Part shown: positions 10,963-22,299 of the stretch, in pieces
Layout of the letters: every line of letters starts with the position of its first letter
Numbering within the stretch: position 1 is the stretch's first letter
Source: Thinopyrum elongatum
Lineage: Eukaryota > Streptophyta > Magnoliopsida > Poales > Poaceae
DNA: 64,000 bases
Reading direction: 5' to 3'
Assembly: GCA_011799875.1 (NCBI GenBank)
Contig: CM022301.1
Span: forward strand, 320,558,929 to 320,622,928
Notes under the pieces: model-generated
The model's database searches: none
What the model saw: the letters and a program-made list of their open reading frames with translations, nothing else
Told to the model about the DNA's origin: nothing
Position numbers and translations under genes: made by a program

Positions 10963-13614
10963 ATGGCCCGTGCTTCCGTTCCCTTGAATTTTAATGCGTT
11001 CCTAGAGAAAGCTAAGTTGAAAGATGATGGTAGCAACAACACGGACTAGGTCCATAACTTGAGGATTATCCTCATTGCTACACAGAAGAATTATGTCCTT
11101 GATGCACCGCTAGGTGACAGACCTGCTGCAGGAGCTGATGCAGATGTTATGAACATCTGGCAGGCTCGATCTGATGACTACTCGATAGTTCAGTGTGCCA
11201 TGCTTTACGGCTTAGAACCGATACTTCAAAGACGTTTTGAACGCCACGGAGCATATGAGATGTTCCAAGAGCTGAAGTTGTTATTTCAAGCTAATGCCCG
11301 GGTTGAGAGATATGAAGTCTCCAACAAGTTCTATAGATGTAAGATGGAGGAGAACAGTTCTGTCAGTGAACACATACTCAAAATGTCTGGGTATCATAAA
11401 CACTTGACTCAGCTGGGAATTGATCTTCCAGTTGAGAGTGTTATTGACAGAGTTCTTCAGTCACTGCCACCAAGCTACAAAGGCTTTGTGATGAACTATA
11501 ATATGCAAGGGATGACGAAAACGATTCCCGAGCTCTTCGCGATGCTGAAATCGGCGGAGGTAGAAATCAAGAAGGAGCATCAAGTGTTGATCGTTGACAA
11601 GACCACTAGTTTCAAGAAAAAGGGCAAGGGAAAGAAAGGGAACTTCAAGAAGAATGGCAAGCAAGTTGCCGCTCCCGTGAAGAAGCCCAAAGCTGGACCC
11701 AAGCCTGAAACTGAGTGCTTCTACTACAAAAGAAATGGTCACTGGAAGCGGAACCGCCCCAACTACTTGGCAGATAAGAAGGATGGCAAAGTGAACAAAG
11801 GTATATTTGATATACATGTTATTGATGTGTTCCTTACTAATGCTCGTAGTAGCGCCTGGGTATTTGATATTGGTTCGGTTGCTCATATTTGTAACTCGAA
11901 ACAGGAGCTGCGGAATAAACGAAGATTGGCTAAGGACAAGGTGACGATGCGCGTCGGGAATGGTTCCAAGGTTGATGTGATCACCGTCGGCACGCTACCT
12001 CTACATCTACCTTCGGGATTAGTTTTAGACCTCAATAATTGTTATTTGGGGCCAGTGTTGAGCATGAACATTATATCTGGATCATGTTTATTGCGAGACG
12101 GTTATTCATCTAAGTCAGAGAAAAATGGTTGTTCTATTTATATGAGTAATATCTTTTATGGTCATGCACCTTTGATGAATGGTCTATTCTTGTTGAATCT
12201 CGATCATAGTGATACACATATTCATAATATTGATGCCAAAAGATGCAAAGTTGATAATGATAGTGCAACATACTTGTGGCACTGCCGTTTAAGTCATATT
12301 GGTGTAAAGCGCATGAAGAAACTCCATGTGGATGGACTTTTGGAATCACTTGATTATGAATCATTTGATACTTGCAAACCATGCCTCATGGGTAAGATGA
12401 CTAAAACTCCGTTCTCCGGATCAATGGAGCGAGTTAATGACTTATTGGAAATAATACATACCGATGTATGCTGTCCGATGAGTGTTGGGGCACGCGGCGG
12501 GTATCGTTATTTTCTAACCTTCACAGATGATTTGAGTAGGTATGGGTATATTTACTTGATGAAACACAAGTCTGGACCATTTGAAAAGTTCAAAGAATTT
12601 CAAAGTGAAGTGGAAAATCATCGTAACAAGAAAATAAAGTTTCTACGATCTGATCGGAGAGGCAAATATTTGAGTTACGAGTTTGGCCTTCATTTAAGAC
12701 AATGTGGAATTGTTTCACAACTCACACCACCTAGAACACCACAGTGTAATGGTGTGTCCGAACATCGTAACCGTACTTTATTAGATATGGTGCGTTCTAT
12801 GATGTCTCTTACCGATTTGCCTTTATCATTTTGGGGTTATGCATTAGAGACAGCCGCATTCACGTTAAATAGGGCACCATCTAAATCCGTTGAAACGACA
12901 CCGTATGAACTATGGTTTGGCAATAAACCTAAGCTGTTGTTTCTTAAAGTTTGGGGATGTGACGCTTATGTCAAAAGGCTTCTGCCTGATAAGCTTGAAC
13001 TAAAAGTGGAGAAGTGTGTCTTCATAGGATACCCTAAAGAATTTATTGGGTATACCTTCTACCACAGATCCGAAGGCAAGATCTTTGTTGCCAAGAATGG
13101 GTCCTTTCTAGAGAAGGAGTTTCGCTCGAAAGAAGTGAGTGGGAGGAAAGTAAAACTTGATGAGGTAGTTGTACCTTCTCTCGAATTGGAAAATAGCATA
13201 TCAGAGAAAAACATTCCCGCGATGCCTACACCAACCGAAGAGGAAGCTAATGATAATAATCATGAAACTTCAGATCAAGTTACTACTGAACCTCGTAGGT
13301 CGACCAGAGCACGTACCGCACCAGAGTGGTACGGTAATTCTGTCCTGGAAGTCATGTTGTTAGACAACGGCGAACCTACGAACTATGAAGAAGCTATGAT
13401 GAGCCCAGATTCCGACAAACGGCTAGAGGCCATGAAATCTGAGATAGGATCCATGTATGAGAACAAAGTATGGACTTTGGTGGACTTGCCCGATGATCGG
13501 CAAGCCATAGAGAATAAATGGATCTTCAAGAGGAAGACAGACGCGGATGGTAATATCACTGTCTACAAAAGCTCGACTTATCGCGAAAGGTTTTCGACAA
13601 GTTCAAGGGGTTAA
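10963..13614 (+). pseudogene. Copia Gag-protease-integrase polyprotein, Angela-like element #1
   Basis: The expected start is ATG at 10963 (MARASVPLNFNAFLEKAK), but TAG at 11047-11049 ends it after 28 codons; the frame then stays open from 11050 to 13614. Gag capsid (UBN2-type) spans about 11060-11600. A zinc knuckle follows at 11716 (CFYYKRNGHWKRN) with two of its four metal ligands changed. The protease loop reads WVFDIGSVAH (11866-11874), a D-I-G in place of the catalytic D-T-G. The GAG-pre-integrase domain (YLWHCRLSHIG, about 12270) leads into the integrase core with all three acidic residues: Asp at 12463, Asp at 12652 and Glu at 12760, spaced D-x35-E. The Lys/Arg-rich tract near 11610-11700 is typical. 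The end at 13614 is caused by a one-base insertion near 13565. The product cannot be made intact. Confidence 0.9.
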
Positions 13615-14900
13615 CTACGATGAGACTTTCTCATCCGTAGCGATGCTTAAGTCTGTCAGAATCATGTTAGGAATTGCTGCATTTTATGATAATGAAACCT
13701 GGCAAATGGACATCAAAACTGCATCCTTAACGGGTTTCTTAAAGAAGAGTTGTATATGATGCAACCAGAAGGTTTTGTCGATCCTAAGGGTGCTAACAAA
13801 GTGTGCAAGCTCCAGCGATCCATCTATGGACTGGTGCAAGCATCTCGGAGTTGGAATATACACTTTGATGAGGTGATCAAAGCATAATTTTTTATACAGA
13901 GTTATGGTGAAGCCTGTATTTACAAGAAAGTGAGTGGGAGCTTTGTAGAATTTTTGATTTTATATGTGGATGACATATTGCTGATTGGAAATGATATAGA
14001 ATTTCTGGATAGCATAAATGGATATTTGAATAAGAATTTTTCAGTGAAAGGCCTCGGTGAAGCTGGTTACATATTGGGCATCAAGATCTATAGGGATAGA
14101 TCGAGACGCTTAATAGGACTTTCACAAAGCACATACCTTGACAAAGTTCTGAAGAAGTTCAAAATGGACCAGTCAAAGAAAGGGTTCTTGCCTGTGTTGC
14201 AAGGTGTGAAATTGAGTTAGACTCAAAGCCCGACCACCGCAAAAGATAGAGAGAGAATGGAAGTCATTCCCTATGCCTCAGCCATAGGTTCTATAATGTA
14301 TGCCATGCTGTGTACCAGACCTGATGTGTGCCTTGCCATAAGTTTGGCAGGGAGGTACCAAAGTAATCCAGGAGTGGATCACTAGACAGCGGTCAAGAAT
14401 ATCCTGAAGTACCTGAAAAGGACCAAGGATATGTTTCTCGTTTATGGAGGTGACGAAGAGCTCGTCATAAAGGGTTACGTCGATGCTAGCTTCGACACAG
14501 ATCCAGATGACTCTAAGTCACAAACCGGATACATATTTATATTGAATGGTGGAGTTGTCAGTTGGTGTAGTCTAAGCAAAGCGTCGTGGCGGGATCTACA
14601 TGTGAAGCGGAGTACATAGCTGCTTCGGAAGCAGCGCATGAAGGAGTCTGGATGAAGGAGTTCATTGTCCGATCTGGGTGTAATACCCAGTGCATCGGGT
14701 CCAATGACAATCTTTTGTGACAACACTGGAGCAATTGCCTTAGTGAAGTAATCCAAGTTTCACAAGAGAACCAAACACATCAAGAGACACTTCAACTCTA
14801 TTCGTGAAAAGGTCAAGGATGGAGACATAGAAATTTTCAAAGTACATACGGATCTGAATGTGGCAGACCCGTTGACTAAACCTCTTCCGCGGGCAAAACA
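13547..14900 (+). pseudogene. Copia reverse transcriptase and RNase H, Angela-like element #1, frameshifted
   Basis: The RT begins after the frameshift near 13565 (KARLIAKGFRQVQGVNYDETFS). A further frame change near 13735 and in-frame stops near 13885, 14218 and 14384 break it. The catalytic motif YVDD is intact at 13963-13974 within FLILYVDDILLIGND. The RNase H domain follows (14455-14590, VIKGYVDASFDTDPDDSKSQTGY) and is frameshifted near 14590; traces of its C-terminus continue to about 14900 (for example EFIVRSGCN-like and HIKRHFNSIREKV segments). The enzyme would copy element RNA into DNA in the cytoplasmic particle. The number of breaks shows long inactivity. Confidence 0.9.
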
Positions 14901-14967
14901 TGATCAGCACCAAGACTCCATGGGTGTTATATTCATTACAATGTAATCTAGATTATTAACTCTAGTG

Positions 14968-14979
14968 CAAGTGGGAGAC
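14968..14979 (+). other. Polypurine tract, Angela-like element #1
   Basis: CAAGTGGGAGAC lies immediately 5' of the 3' LTR start (TGTTGG at 14980). This is the plus-strand primer of the element and the same tract found in BARE1. Confidence 0.8.
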
Positions 14980-16630
14980 TGTTGGAAATATGCCCTAGAG
15001 GCAATAATAAAGTGGTTATTATTATATTTCCTTAATCATGATAAAGGTTTATATTCGTGCTAGAATTGTATTGATTGGAAACCTAAATACATGTGTGAAT
15101 ACATAAGCAAATACCAAGTCCCTAGTATGCCTCTATTAGACTAGCTCGTTGATCAAAAGATGGTTAAGGTTTCCTGACCATCGACATGAGTTGTCATTTG
15201 ATAACGGGATCACATCATTAGGAGAATGATGTGATGGACAATACCCATCCGTTAGCTTAGCATACGATCGTTCAGTTTATTGCTATAGTGCTACTACTTT
15301 CTTAAATGTCAAATACATATTCCTTTGACCATGAGATCATGCAACTCCTGGATACCGGAGGAATACCTTGTGTGCTATCAAATGTCACAACGTAACTAGG
15401 TGATCATAAAGATGCTCTATAGGTATCTCCGAAGGTGTCTGTTGAGTTGGCGTGAATCGAGATTGGGATTTGTCACTCCGTATGACGGAGAGGTATCTCT
15501 GAGCCCTCTCGGTAATACAGCATCACAAGAAGCTTGCAACTAAAGTGACTAAGGAGTTAGTTACAAGATGATGTATTATGGAACGATTAAAGAGACTTAC
15601 CGGTAACGAGATTGAACTAGGTATGAAGATACCGACGATCGAATCTCGGGCAAGTAACATACCGACGGACAAAGGGAACTACGTATTTGTCATAAAGGTT
15701 TGACCGATAAAGATCTTCGTAGAATATGTAGGAACCAATATGGGCATCCAGGTCCCGCTATTGGTTATTGACCGGAGAAGCGTCTCGGTCATGTCTACAT
15801 CATTCTCGAACCCATAGGGTCCGCATGCTTAACGTTCGTTGACGATATATTATTATATGGGTTATGTATGTTGGTGATCGAATGTTGTTCGAAGTCCCGG
15901 ATGAGATCACGGACATGACCAGGAGTTCCGGAATGGTCCAGAGGTAAAGATTGATATATAGGATGATATGGTTGGGCCAAGGGGTAAGGCCCATGGGGCT
16001 TTAGGTCGGTGCAAAAGGAAGCTTTGCAGAGGTCAGGGGTGGCCCTGGGCCAGACGCCGAGGCCGATGGCATCTGGGCTAGACGTCGAGGACTATGGCAT
16101 CTGGTACTGGAAACCGAGAAGGACTCTTCCTTGCATTCCAAACCGACTTTGAGGAGGCTCTTTCTCCAAGAAACGACCCCATGGCTTAACATATAAATAG
16201 AGGGGCAGGGCTAGCCCCTAGGGGACACCACGATTCACCAAGCTGTGTGTCGACGCCCCCTCTCCCTCTAGTTCCTCCTCCATCCTAAATCCGTTGTGCT
16301 AGGCGAAGCCCTGCGAAAATAGTTTCACCGCCACCGTCACCACATCGTCGTGCTGCCGGAACGCATCTACTACTTCGCCTCTCTTGCTGGATCGAGAAGG
16401 CGAGGATGTTATCGAGCTGAACGTGTGCTGAACACGGAGGTGCCCTACGTTCGGTACTTGATCGGGACAGATCGTGAAGGTGTACGACTACATCAACCAT
16501 GTTGATAAATGCTTCCGCTTAGCGATCTATAAGGGTATGTAGATGCTCTGCCCCTCTCATAGCTATACATCTCCATTGATAGATCTTGCGTGTGCGTAGA
16601 ATTTTTTTTTCCATGCAACGTTACCCAACA
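14980..16630 (+). repeat. 3' LTR of Angela-like element #1
   Basis: The LTR starts TGTTGGAAATATGCCCTAG and ends TTACCCAACA. It pairs with 8032-9690. It lacks about 25 bp present near 9085-9150 in the 5' copy, and it has small insertions of its own (for example the GTGTGCTGAAC segment near 16422). It carries TATAAATAG at 16192-16200. Confidence 0.9.
16192..16200 (+). promoter_or_regulatory. TATA box in Angela-like 3' LTR
   Basis: TATAAATAG is the counterpart of the motif at 9260-9268. If still active it would drive outward, towards 17 kb. Confidence 0.5.
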
Positions 16631-16635
16631 CATAA

Positions 16636-17334
16636 ATCCACAATTCATCGGATCTCAACAAACGCACCGCAAAAGAAGATTACATCGAATAGATCTCCAA
16701 GAACATCGAGGAGAACATAGTATTGAAGGTCAAAGAGAGAGAAGAAGCCATCTAGCTACTAGCTATGGACCCGTAGGTCTGTGGTAAACTACTAACACAT
16801 CATCAGAAGGGCAGCAAGGTTGATGTAGAAGCTCTCCGTGGTCGAATCCCCCTGCAGCAGAGTACCGGAAAAGGTCCCCAGATGGGATCTCACGAAGACA
16901 GAAACTTGCGGCGGCGGAAAATTATTTTTGGTGTGCCCTCTGGTCTATGGGGAATATTTGAGTATTTATAGAAGAATAATTAGTGTTGGAGGAGCAACAG
17001 GAGGCCCACAAGCCTGGGGGCGCCCCCCCTAGGGCGCGCCCTTCGAGCTTGTCGTCTCCTCGTGCCTCTTCTGACCTCCTCCCGAAGCTTCCTGGGTGTC
17101 TTGTGGTCCAAGCAAAATCGTCAAAAAGTTTTGTTCCGTTTGGACTGTGTTTGGTATTGATTTTCTGTAAAGACAAAAACAAGGAAAAAACAGCAACTGG
17201 CACTGGGCACTAGGTTAATAGGTTAGTCCCAAAAACTAATATAAAATAGCATAATAATGCATATAAAACATCCAAGGTTGATAATATAATAGCATGGAAC
17301 AATCAAAAATTATAGATACGTTGGAGACGTATTA
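16636..17334 (-). repeat. 5' LTR of Athila-like element #1, proximal part
   Basis: The - strand starts TAATACGTCTCCAACGTATC at 17334 (canonical TGATACG with one change) and is cut by the Copia element after about 700 bp. It is nearly identical to the truncated 3' LTR at 1310-1984. The outer flank GAGAC (17335-17339) would be the target duplication, but it has no partner at 1305-1309. Confidence 0.8.
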
Positions 17335-18379
17335 GAGACCCACTCCATTTCATCCTCCACTTTGGGCAATTCCCAATCTTTCTTGACCCCTCTGGCGGTG
17401 CACTCAGGCATCCACGCCCGGATGGCGCTCTTTGTGAGTTGATATGCAATGGCACAACCTTGGCGGGCAGATGGAACATGCCGGCTTTCCAGAATAATTG
17501 TTGGCAAAGCCAGGCGTGCCCCATCACCGTCAGGTTGTTGCCGCGCCCTGGGTACAATCGCATTCTGTCACCGGCATTATGGTATACCCAAGCAGGCCTG
17601 ACCCTCTGCTGTAGTGGGGCGATCCGGCACCGGAGGAAGTCGGCCCCCACCATTTCTATGGTCAGGCTGGCGCTCTTCAGGCGAGCAACCCTATTCAACA
17701 ATGGGCGGAGCATCTTGTCAGTGGCGCCAAACTTATTCCAGTCATCGCCGCGTTCGATTATTTTCGTCCGCGACAAGCAAAACGCAGGAAAATCCTTCTC
17801 ATGTATCCAACACAAATTTCCCCGCCACTGGTCCCACTTGCCATGAAGTTTCCCGGGAAGATAGTCTCTTTGATCCTTCTTCCCCCTCGGAATCTATGTC
17901 ACGCTTCCGGATAGCGATTAGTCCTCAATCCGGGGGACGAAGAAGTGGCGGAACAGATCCACATTAGGGACGACCCCGACAATTTTTTTGCAGAAATGGG
18001 CGAAGACCGACATACATGTCATGGCGTTGGGGGTGAAATCTAGCAGCCTGAATCCATAAGTGGAAATCATCTCGCAGAAGAAATCCGAATATGGAGGCGA
18101 CAGGCCGCAGTAGAAATATGCGCAAAAGAATGGACATGAATCTGCGAGGATCTTGGGGCCGCAAGGGAGGACCTTGGGTGCTCTGTGATCTCCTATCTCT
18201 CTCCCCCACATATACGCATACCTCTCGATTAGGTCATTGGCTGACAAGGATGACGGCGAGAAAACCACAATCTCTCTTTGCCGCCTCTCCATCTCCTCTA
18301 GTTCTTTCTTCTTCTCCACGTTGGGGTCGAGCGGTTTGGACACCTTCTTCCCCTTTGCGGCGCCTTTCCTGGGAGCCAT
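17335..18379 (-). pseudogene. Antisense extra ORF of the Tat element (putative gypsy-type transposon domain), first exon(s)
   Basis: Start ATG at 18379: MAPRKGAAKGKKVSKPLDPN, a basic N-terminus, then a short Glu/Arg coiled-coil-like stretch (VEKKKELEEMERRQ), then a conserved globular region (SLSANDLIERYAYMWGREIG, PCGPKILADSCPFF, DFFCEMISTYGFRLLDFTPN, MSVFAHFCKKIVGVVPNVDL). A stop occurs at about 17918. The frame resumes at 17815 (CWIHEKDFPAFCLSRTKI) and, after a frame change near 17450, ends at VEDEMEWV beside the Athila-like insertion; it continues at 1302. This is the domain called 'putative gypsy type transposon' (PF04195), of unknown function. It lies antisense to the host element between the missing pol and the 3' LTR. 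Confidence 0.65.
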
Positions 18380-18777
18380 CAAGAGCTCGGAAGGGCAGAG
18401 AGGAATAGATTGATGGGGGTGCGGCAGCAGCGGCGGCGGCGGAAGCAGCTCTGGTGGGAAGAAGACGATGGAGCGGGGGGCAAACAAAGACGAATGAGCA
18501 ACGCCCCTTCGTGGTTACCTTTTTATTGGGAAGATGCGAGGGGGCTGGCTCTTCGCTATTTGCCCTAGCCGCGCCTCTCATAGGCGCACCACCGCAAGTT
18601 ACAGCAGCGGGCCATGTTCCCATGTCTCACAGTTAATGCATGGATTGGACGTGCATCAGTGGGAACCGTCATAATTACGGACTACAACGGGAGATTACCG
18701 CAGAAATTCTCCGCCACGTGTGCCCGTGCATGTTTTTGGGCCTGGCCTAGCAATGCCTCATATGAGCGTATGGCCCA

Positions 18778-18791
18778 GTCCCGGGGGCTCC
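18778..18791 (+). other. Polypurine tract of the Tat-lineage element
   Basis: The G-rich stretch GTCCCGGGGGCTCC immediately precedes the LTR start at 18792. The short element at 36477-40440 has nearly the same sequence at the same place (GGCCCGGGGGCTCC before 39466), which fixes the + orientation of this element. Confidence 0.7.
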
Positions 18792-19669
18792 TATCGGTGT
18801 ACTAAGAATGGGGCCCTTTAGTTCCCTGGACTGATGCACGGGCAGTAGCAGCGTCCCCGGTAGGAAGGCTTGGCGGAGCGCGCAACCAAACCAAAGAAGT
18901 AGCTCTTTGGAGATCAATGAGCGCATTAATAAGACCAAGGCTTGGAACAAGCTACAAGATCTACAATGGAAGCAACTCTTGCCGGCAACGACGAGCCGGC
19001 AAGGCGAAGCCCCGGCAAGCTCTGTCGCCCGCAGACCCCCGCCAACCGCCAAGCGCTCCACCTCTCTGGCCAGCTGGTCGCTGGTCGATGAGGTGTCAAG
19101 CCCGCAGATGGTTAGGTGGAGATCACCAGTACATGGCAGCATCCTGGGAGCAAAACTACCTTTATTGACACCCGTCCAAGTAGCGTGTCAAGATAATAGG
19201 AGTTAGCTACGGTAAGCGGTGCAATACCCTTGCCGGAGTTTCTCCTCCTTGCGACACCTAGCGATGCATTTAATGCATTTTGTCCTAACTAGCAGAGTTA
19301 GGTATGATAGTACTGTTTCTATATAATCATCATGTAATGACCCTTTTGCCACTGTGGTAACCCGTTGAACTATAAAAGGAGGGCCAAGGCAACCTTTACA
19401 AGGGTTGGAACCCATCGCAACCCCACACATACGTATCCGTGTAGCTGCTCTCTCCTTGCAACTTGCCGAGGGAGAGCGCTTCGTGTACTTGTGCACACAT
19501 CCATCCAATACACCAAAGCAGGAGTAGGGTTTTACGCTTCTCAGCGGCCCGAACCTGGGTAAAAATCGCAGCGCCTCTTGTTGTTCTTGCTCTTTGCGTT
19601 GAGTGCACCACCCTCGCTGAACCAGAAAGGGGCAGCATTGTCCCATAGATTGCCGGCTCCACACCGACA
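18792..19669 (+). repeat. 3' LTR of the Tat-lineage element
   Basis: The LTR runs from TATCGGTGTACT (canonical TGTCGGTG with one change) to CACACCGACA. A TATA box TATAAAAGG (19371) and a downstream block (AAGCAGGAGTAGGGTTTTACG, then CTTCTCAGCGGCC) are shared with the LTRs of the short element at 36477-40440, so the two belong to one lineage. Confidence 0.75.
19371..19380 (+). promoter_or_regulatory. TATA box in Tat LTR
   Basis: TATAAAAGGA lies about 300 bp before the LTR end. The same motif with the following GGCCAAGGC-like bases is at 37161 and 40146 in the related short element. Confidence 0.55.
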
Positions 19670-20039
19670 CCTAGGTTATGACTGTTACATGTTGAATGTC
19701 ATCCAACATAACTATCCTTCACTGATCCAATGCCTACGACTTTCACATATTGATCTTGCTAAGTTACTACTGTCGTTCTTGCTATTGCTACAATAACTAC
19801 TAAACTGTTAATGTTACTGTTACTATTGCTATTTGCTACTACTGTTATCAAATTATCATACTACTGTGCTACTGATCACTTTGCCGCAGATATTTAGTTC
19901 TCCAAGTGTGGTTGAATTGACAACTCAATTGCTAATACTTGCAAATATCCTTTGGCTCCCCTTGTGTCGAATTACTAAATTTAGGTCGAATAATCTACCC
20001 TCGAAAACTGTTGCGATCCCCTATACTTGTGGGTTATCA
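19670..20039 (+). repeat. 5' LTR of Athila-like element #2, last 370 bp
   Basis: It matches 27844-28188 with only scattered changes (both contain TAGGTTATGACTGTTACATG, and both end GATCCCCTATA(C/T)TTGT..GGTTAT(C/T)A). The rest of the LTR is beyond the Tat element and outside the window. Confidence 0.85.
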
Positions 20040-20050
20040 AGACCTTTTTC

Positions 20051-20068
20051 TGGCACCGTCGCCGGGGA
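20051..20068 (+). other. Primer-binding site (tRNA-Asp type), Athila-like element #2
   Basis: TGGCACCGTCGCCGGGGA differs at two positions from the exact tRNA-Asp complement found in element #1 (7146-7129). It lies 11 bases after the LTR end. Confidence 0.75.
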
Positions 20069-20105
20069 GCATAGCTCTATTTGCTGAGTCACTTGGGATT
20101 TATAT

Positions 20106-22299
20106 TTGTTGATCACTATGAAGAATCTGAAGGATGATAGAATCAAGATCGTTCCCTCTAAGATGAGGGGAGGTAAGGAACTGCCATTTAGGTCTGCACT
20201 TGATTCACCTTCTGCTTTGAATAGGCTTGCGACACCACCACCACCTATGAGTTCTGATATGTCACAAGTAATTAATGGTGCTACTTCTGCTATGAATGAT
20301 GCCTATGATGATTCTAGTACTATGCTTGACAATACTGTGCCACTAGGTGAATTTCTTGACGAACAACTTGCTAAAGCTAAAGAATTTGAAAATGCTAAAA
20401 CTTATGAAACTTATGAATCACCTATTATACCTAGCTCTCCTAGAATTGAAATGCCTGAGATACCCGAGGGTTATATTGTTGGTGAAGAGATAACTAGAGA
20501 ACTTCTTTGCTTGTAATGATAGGGAAGATGTTAAGAAACTACTATATAAGCTGAAAGAAAAATCTTTGAATGCAAGAATGAAATATGATCCTAAGTTTTA
20601 TACTTCACCTATCATTTTTACTGATAAGGATTACAAATTCTCTGTCGATCCTACGTTAATTACTTTGGTTGAATCTGATCCTTTCCATGGTTATGAAACT
20701 TAAACTGTTGTGGCACACCTTACTAAATTAAATGATATAGCCACCCTGTTTGCTCAGGAGGAAAAGATCCGCTACTACTATATTCTTAAGTTGTTTCCTT
20801 TCTCGTTAAAGGGTGATGCTAAGATTTGGTTTAATACTCTTGCTCCTGGTTGTGTGTGTAGTCCCCAGGATATGATATATTACTTCTCTGAAAAATATTT
20901 TCCTGCTTATAAGAAACAAGCTGCCTTACAGGAAATATTTAACTTTGTGCAAATTGAAGAAGAGAATCTCCCTCAAGCTTGGGGGAGGCTTCTCCAATTA
21001 CTTAATGCTTTGCCTGATCATCCTCTTAAGAAAAATGAAATACTTGATATCTTTTATAATGGACTAACCGATGCTTCTAGGGACTACCTAGATAGTTGTG
21101 CTGGTTGTGTTTTCAGGGAAAGAAGTATTGAACAGGCTGAAGAACTATTGAATAATATATTGAGAAATGATAATGATTGGACACTTCTTGAACCACCACC
21201 TAAACCCACACGGAAGAAGAGAGGTATTCTATTCCTCAGTCCTGAGGATATGCAAGAGGCGAAGAAATATATGAAAGAAAAAGGTATTAAAACTAAAGGC
21301 GTTAAGAATTTACCACCTATTGAAGAAATATATGGTCTTGACACCCCGACACAGGTAGTAGAGGTAAATTCTCTTATAAGATTTGATGAAGGTGATATTC
21401 CTTATAATAAATTTGCTAGTCAATGCCTAGATGAATTTGATAATTACGTTGTTAAGCAAGAACATTTTAATGCGTATGTTATGAAACAATTGAAACACAA
21501 TGCTTACATGATAGATCACTTGAGTGACTTGATGTTTAGAATTGCTAATGATGTTAAAGGTCTAGGAAAACATGCTTTCATGGTTCAAACTCAGTTAGAA
21601 AAAGTTGCTAAGTCACAAAATGATTTGCTTGATGAGATAAATAATAATGTGAATGATCATGCTGTTAGAGTTATGACTAGAGGAGGTAGAATGACTCAGG
21701 AGCCACTTTATCCTGAAGGTCATCCTAAAAGAATTGAACAAGATTCTCAGAGAATTAATGTTGATACACCTAGTTCATCTAAGAAGAAAAAGAAGAATGA
21801 TATGACTTTGCATGCTTCTAGTGAACCTGAGGTAGAAAACCCCTCTAAGAATAACAATTATGTTTCTATTTCCGATGCTGAGACACAATCCAATAATGAA
21901 CATTCACCTAGCGATAATGATAATGATGATGTTCATTTTGATGCTCAACCAGACAATGATAAAGAACCTGACAATGATGTTGAAATAGAACCTGTTGTGG
22001 ATCTTGATAACCCACCTCCTAAAAATCAAAGATATGATAAAAGAGATTTCATTGCTAGAAAATATGGGAAAGAAAGAGAGCCATGGGTTCAGAAGTCCAT
22101 GACTTTTCCTACTAAGCCACCTAAGAATAAGGATGAGGAAGAATTTGAACGCTTTACTGAAATGCTTAGGCCAGTCTTCTTGCGTACTCATTTGCCTGAT
22201 ATTTTGAAGATGGCCCCATATGCTAAATACATGAAAGATATTGTCACTAATAAAAGAAAGATACCTGAAGCTGAAATTTCCACCATGCTTGCAAATTAG
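20106..22299 (+). pseudogene. Gag polyprotein of Athila-like element #2
   Basis: Three open pieces follow one another: 20106-20516 (Pro/Ser-rich N-terminus with LGEFLDEQLAKAKEFENAKT), 20517-20700 (another frame, ending in TAA), and 20710-22299 (529 codons). The capsid domain is in the third piece (about 20740-21200: LFPFSLKGDAKIWFNTLAPG, YFSEKYFPAYKKQAALQEI, EILDIFYNGLTD). A 250-residue helical linker and an acidic, Asp/Asn-rich low-complexity stretch (about 21880-22000) precede the protease. TAG at 22297-22299 separates gag from the protease, which continues in the same frame. At least two breaks make it non-functional. Confidence 0.85.

Larger units (their letters stand above)
8032..16630 (+). 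mobile_element. Angela/BARE1/WIS-like Copia LTR retrotransposon #1, complete but decayed
   Basis: It has two LTRs of about 1.65 kb starting TGTTGGAAA and ending CAACA, a degenerate initiator-tRNA-Met primer site, a 1.25-kb leader, gag-protease-integrase-reverse transcriptase-RNase H in the Copia order (integrase before RT), and a polypurine tract. Flanking AATAA/CATAA is a 5-bp target duplication with one mismatch. LTR sequence and gene order match the Triticeae BARE1/Angela group, which I recognise with confidence. Several stops and frameshifts, a changed protease active site, and visible indels between the LTRs show an old, inactive copy. It sits inside the 5' LTR of Athila-like element #1. 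Confidence 0.9.
1310..17334 (-). mobile_element. Athila-like Gypsy element #1 (non-autonomous, gag-protease only), interrupted by a Copia element
   Basis: Read on the - strand, the order is: 5' LTR start (17334), Copia insertion, rest of 5' LTR (8031-7158), an 18-nt primer site matching the 3' end of plant tRNA-Asp (7146-7129), gag (6932-6068), aspartic protease (5655-4849), about 2.8 kb of non-coding DNA, polypurine tract, and 3' LTR beginning at 1984. No reverse transcriptase, RNase H or integrase is seen, so the element must have depended on relatives. The LTR sequence and tRNA-Asp site are typical of Triticeae Athila elements of the Sabrina/WHAM kind; the family name is not assigned. The left end lacks about 900 bp of LTR and shows no target duplication. 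Confidence 0.75.
1..19669 (+). mobile_element. Tat-lineage Gypsy LTR retrotransposon, 3' part only, split by Athila-like element #1
   Basis: The element occupies 1-1309 and 17335-19669, and its 5' portion is left of the window. Reading on the + strand, the order is an internal region carrying an antisense extra ORF, a G-rich polypurine tract (18778-18791), and a 3' LTR (18792-19669). The LTR end abuts the remaining 5' LTR of Athila-like element #2 inside a stretch that is continuous in that element's 3' LTR (about 27844), so the Tat element was inserted there; the adjacent bases CCTAG (19670-19674) would be the target duplication. No gag or pol is visible in this part. The Tat assignment rests on the antisense extra ORF and the LTR/PPT style, both known from grass Tat elements; this is inference. 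Confidence 0.7.

Noticed and set aside
18792..19669. Reading this LTR as the 5' LTR of a - strand element because the adjacent ORF is on the - strand
   Set aside because: The G-rich polypurine tract and TGTCGG-like start are on the + strand, exactly as in the short element at 39449-39466. The ORF is antisense to its element.
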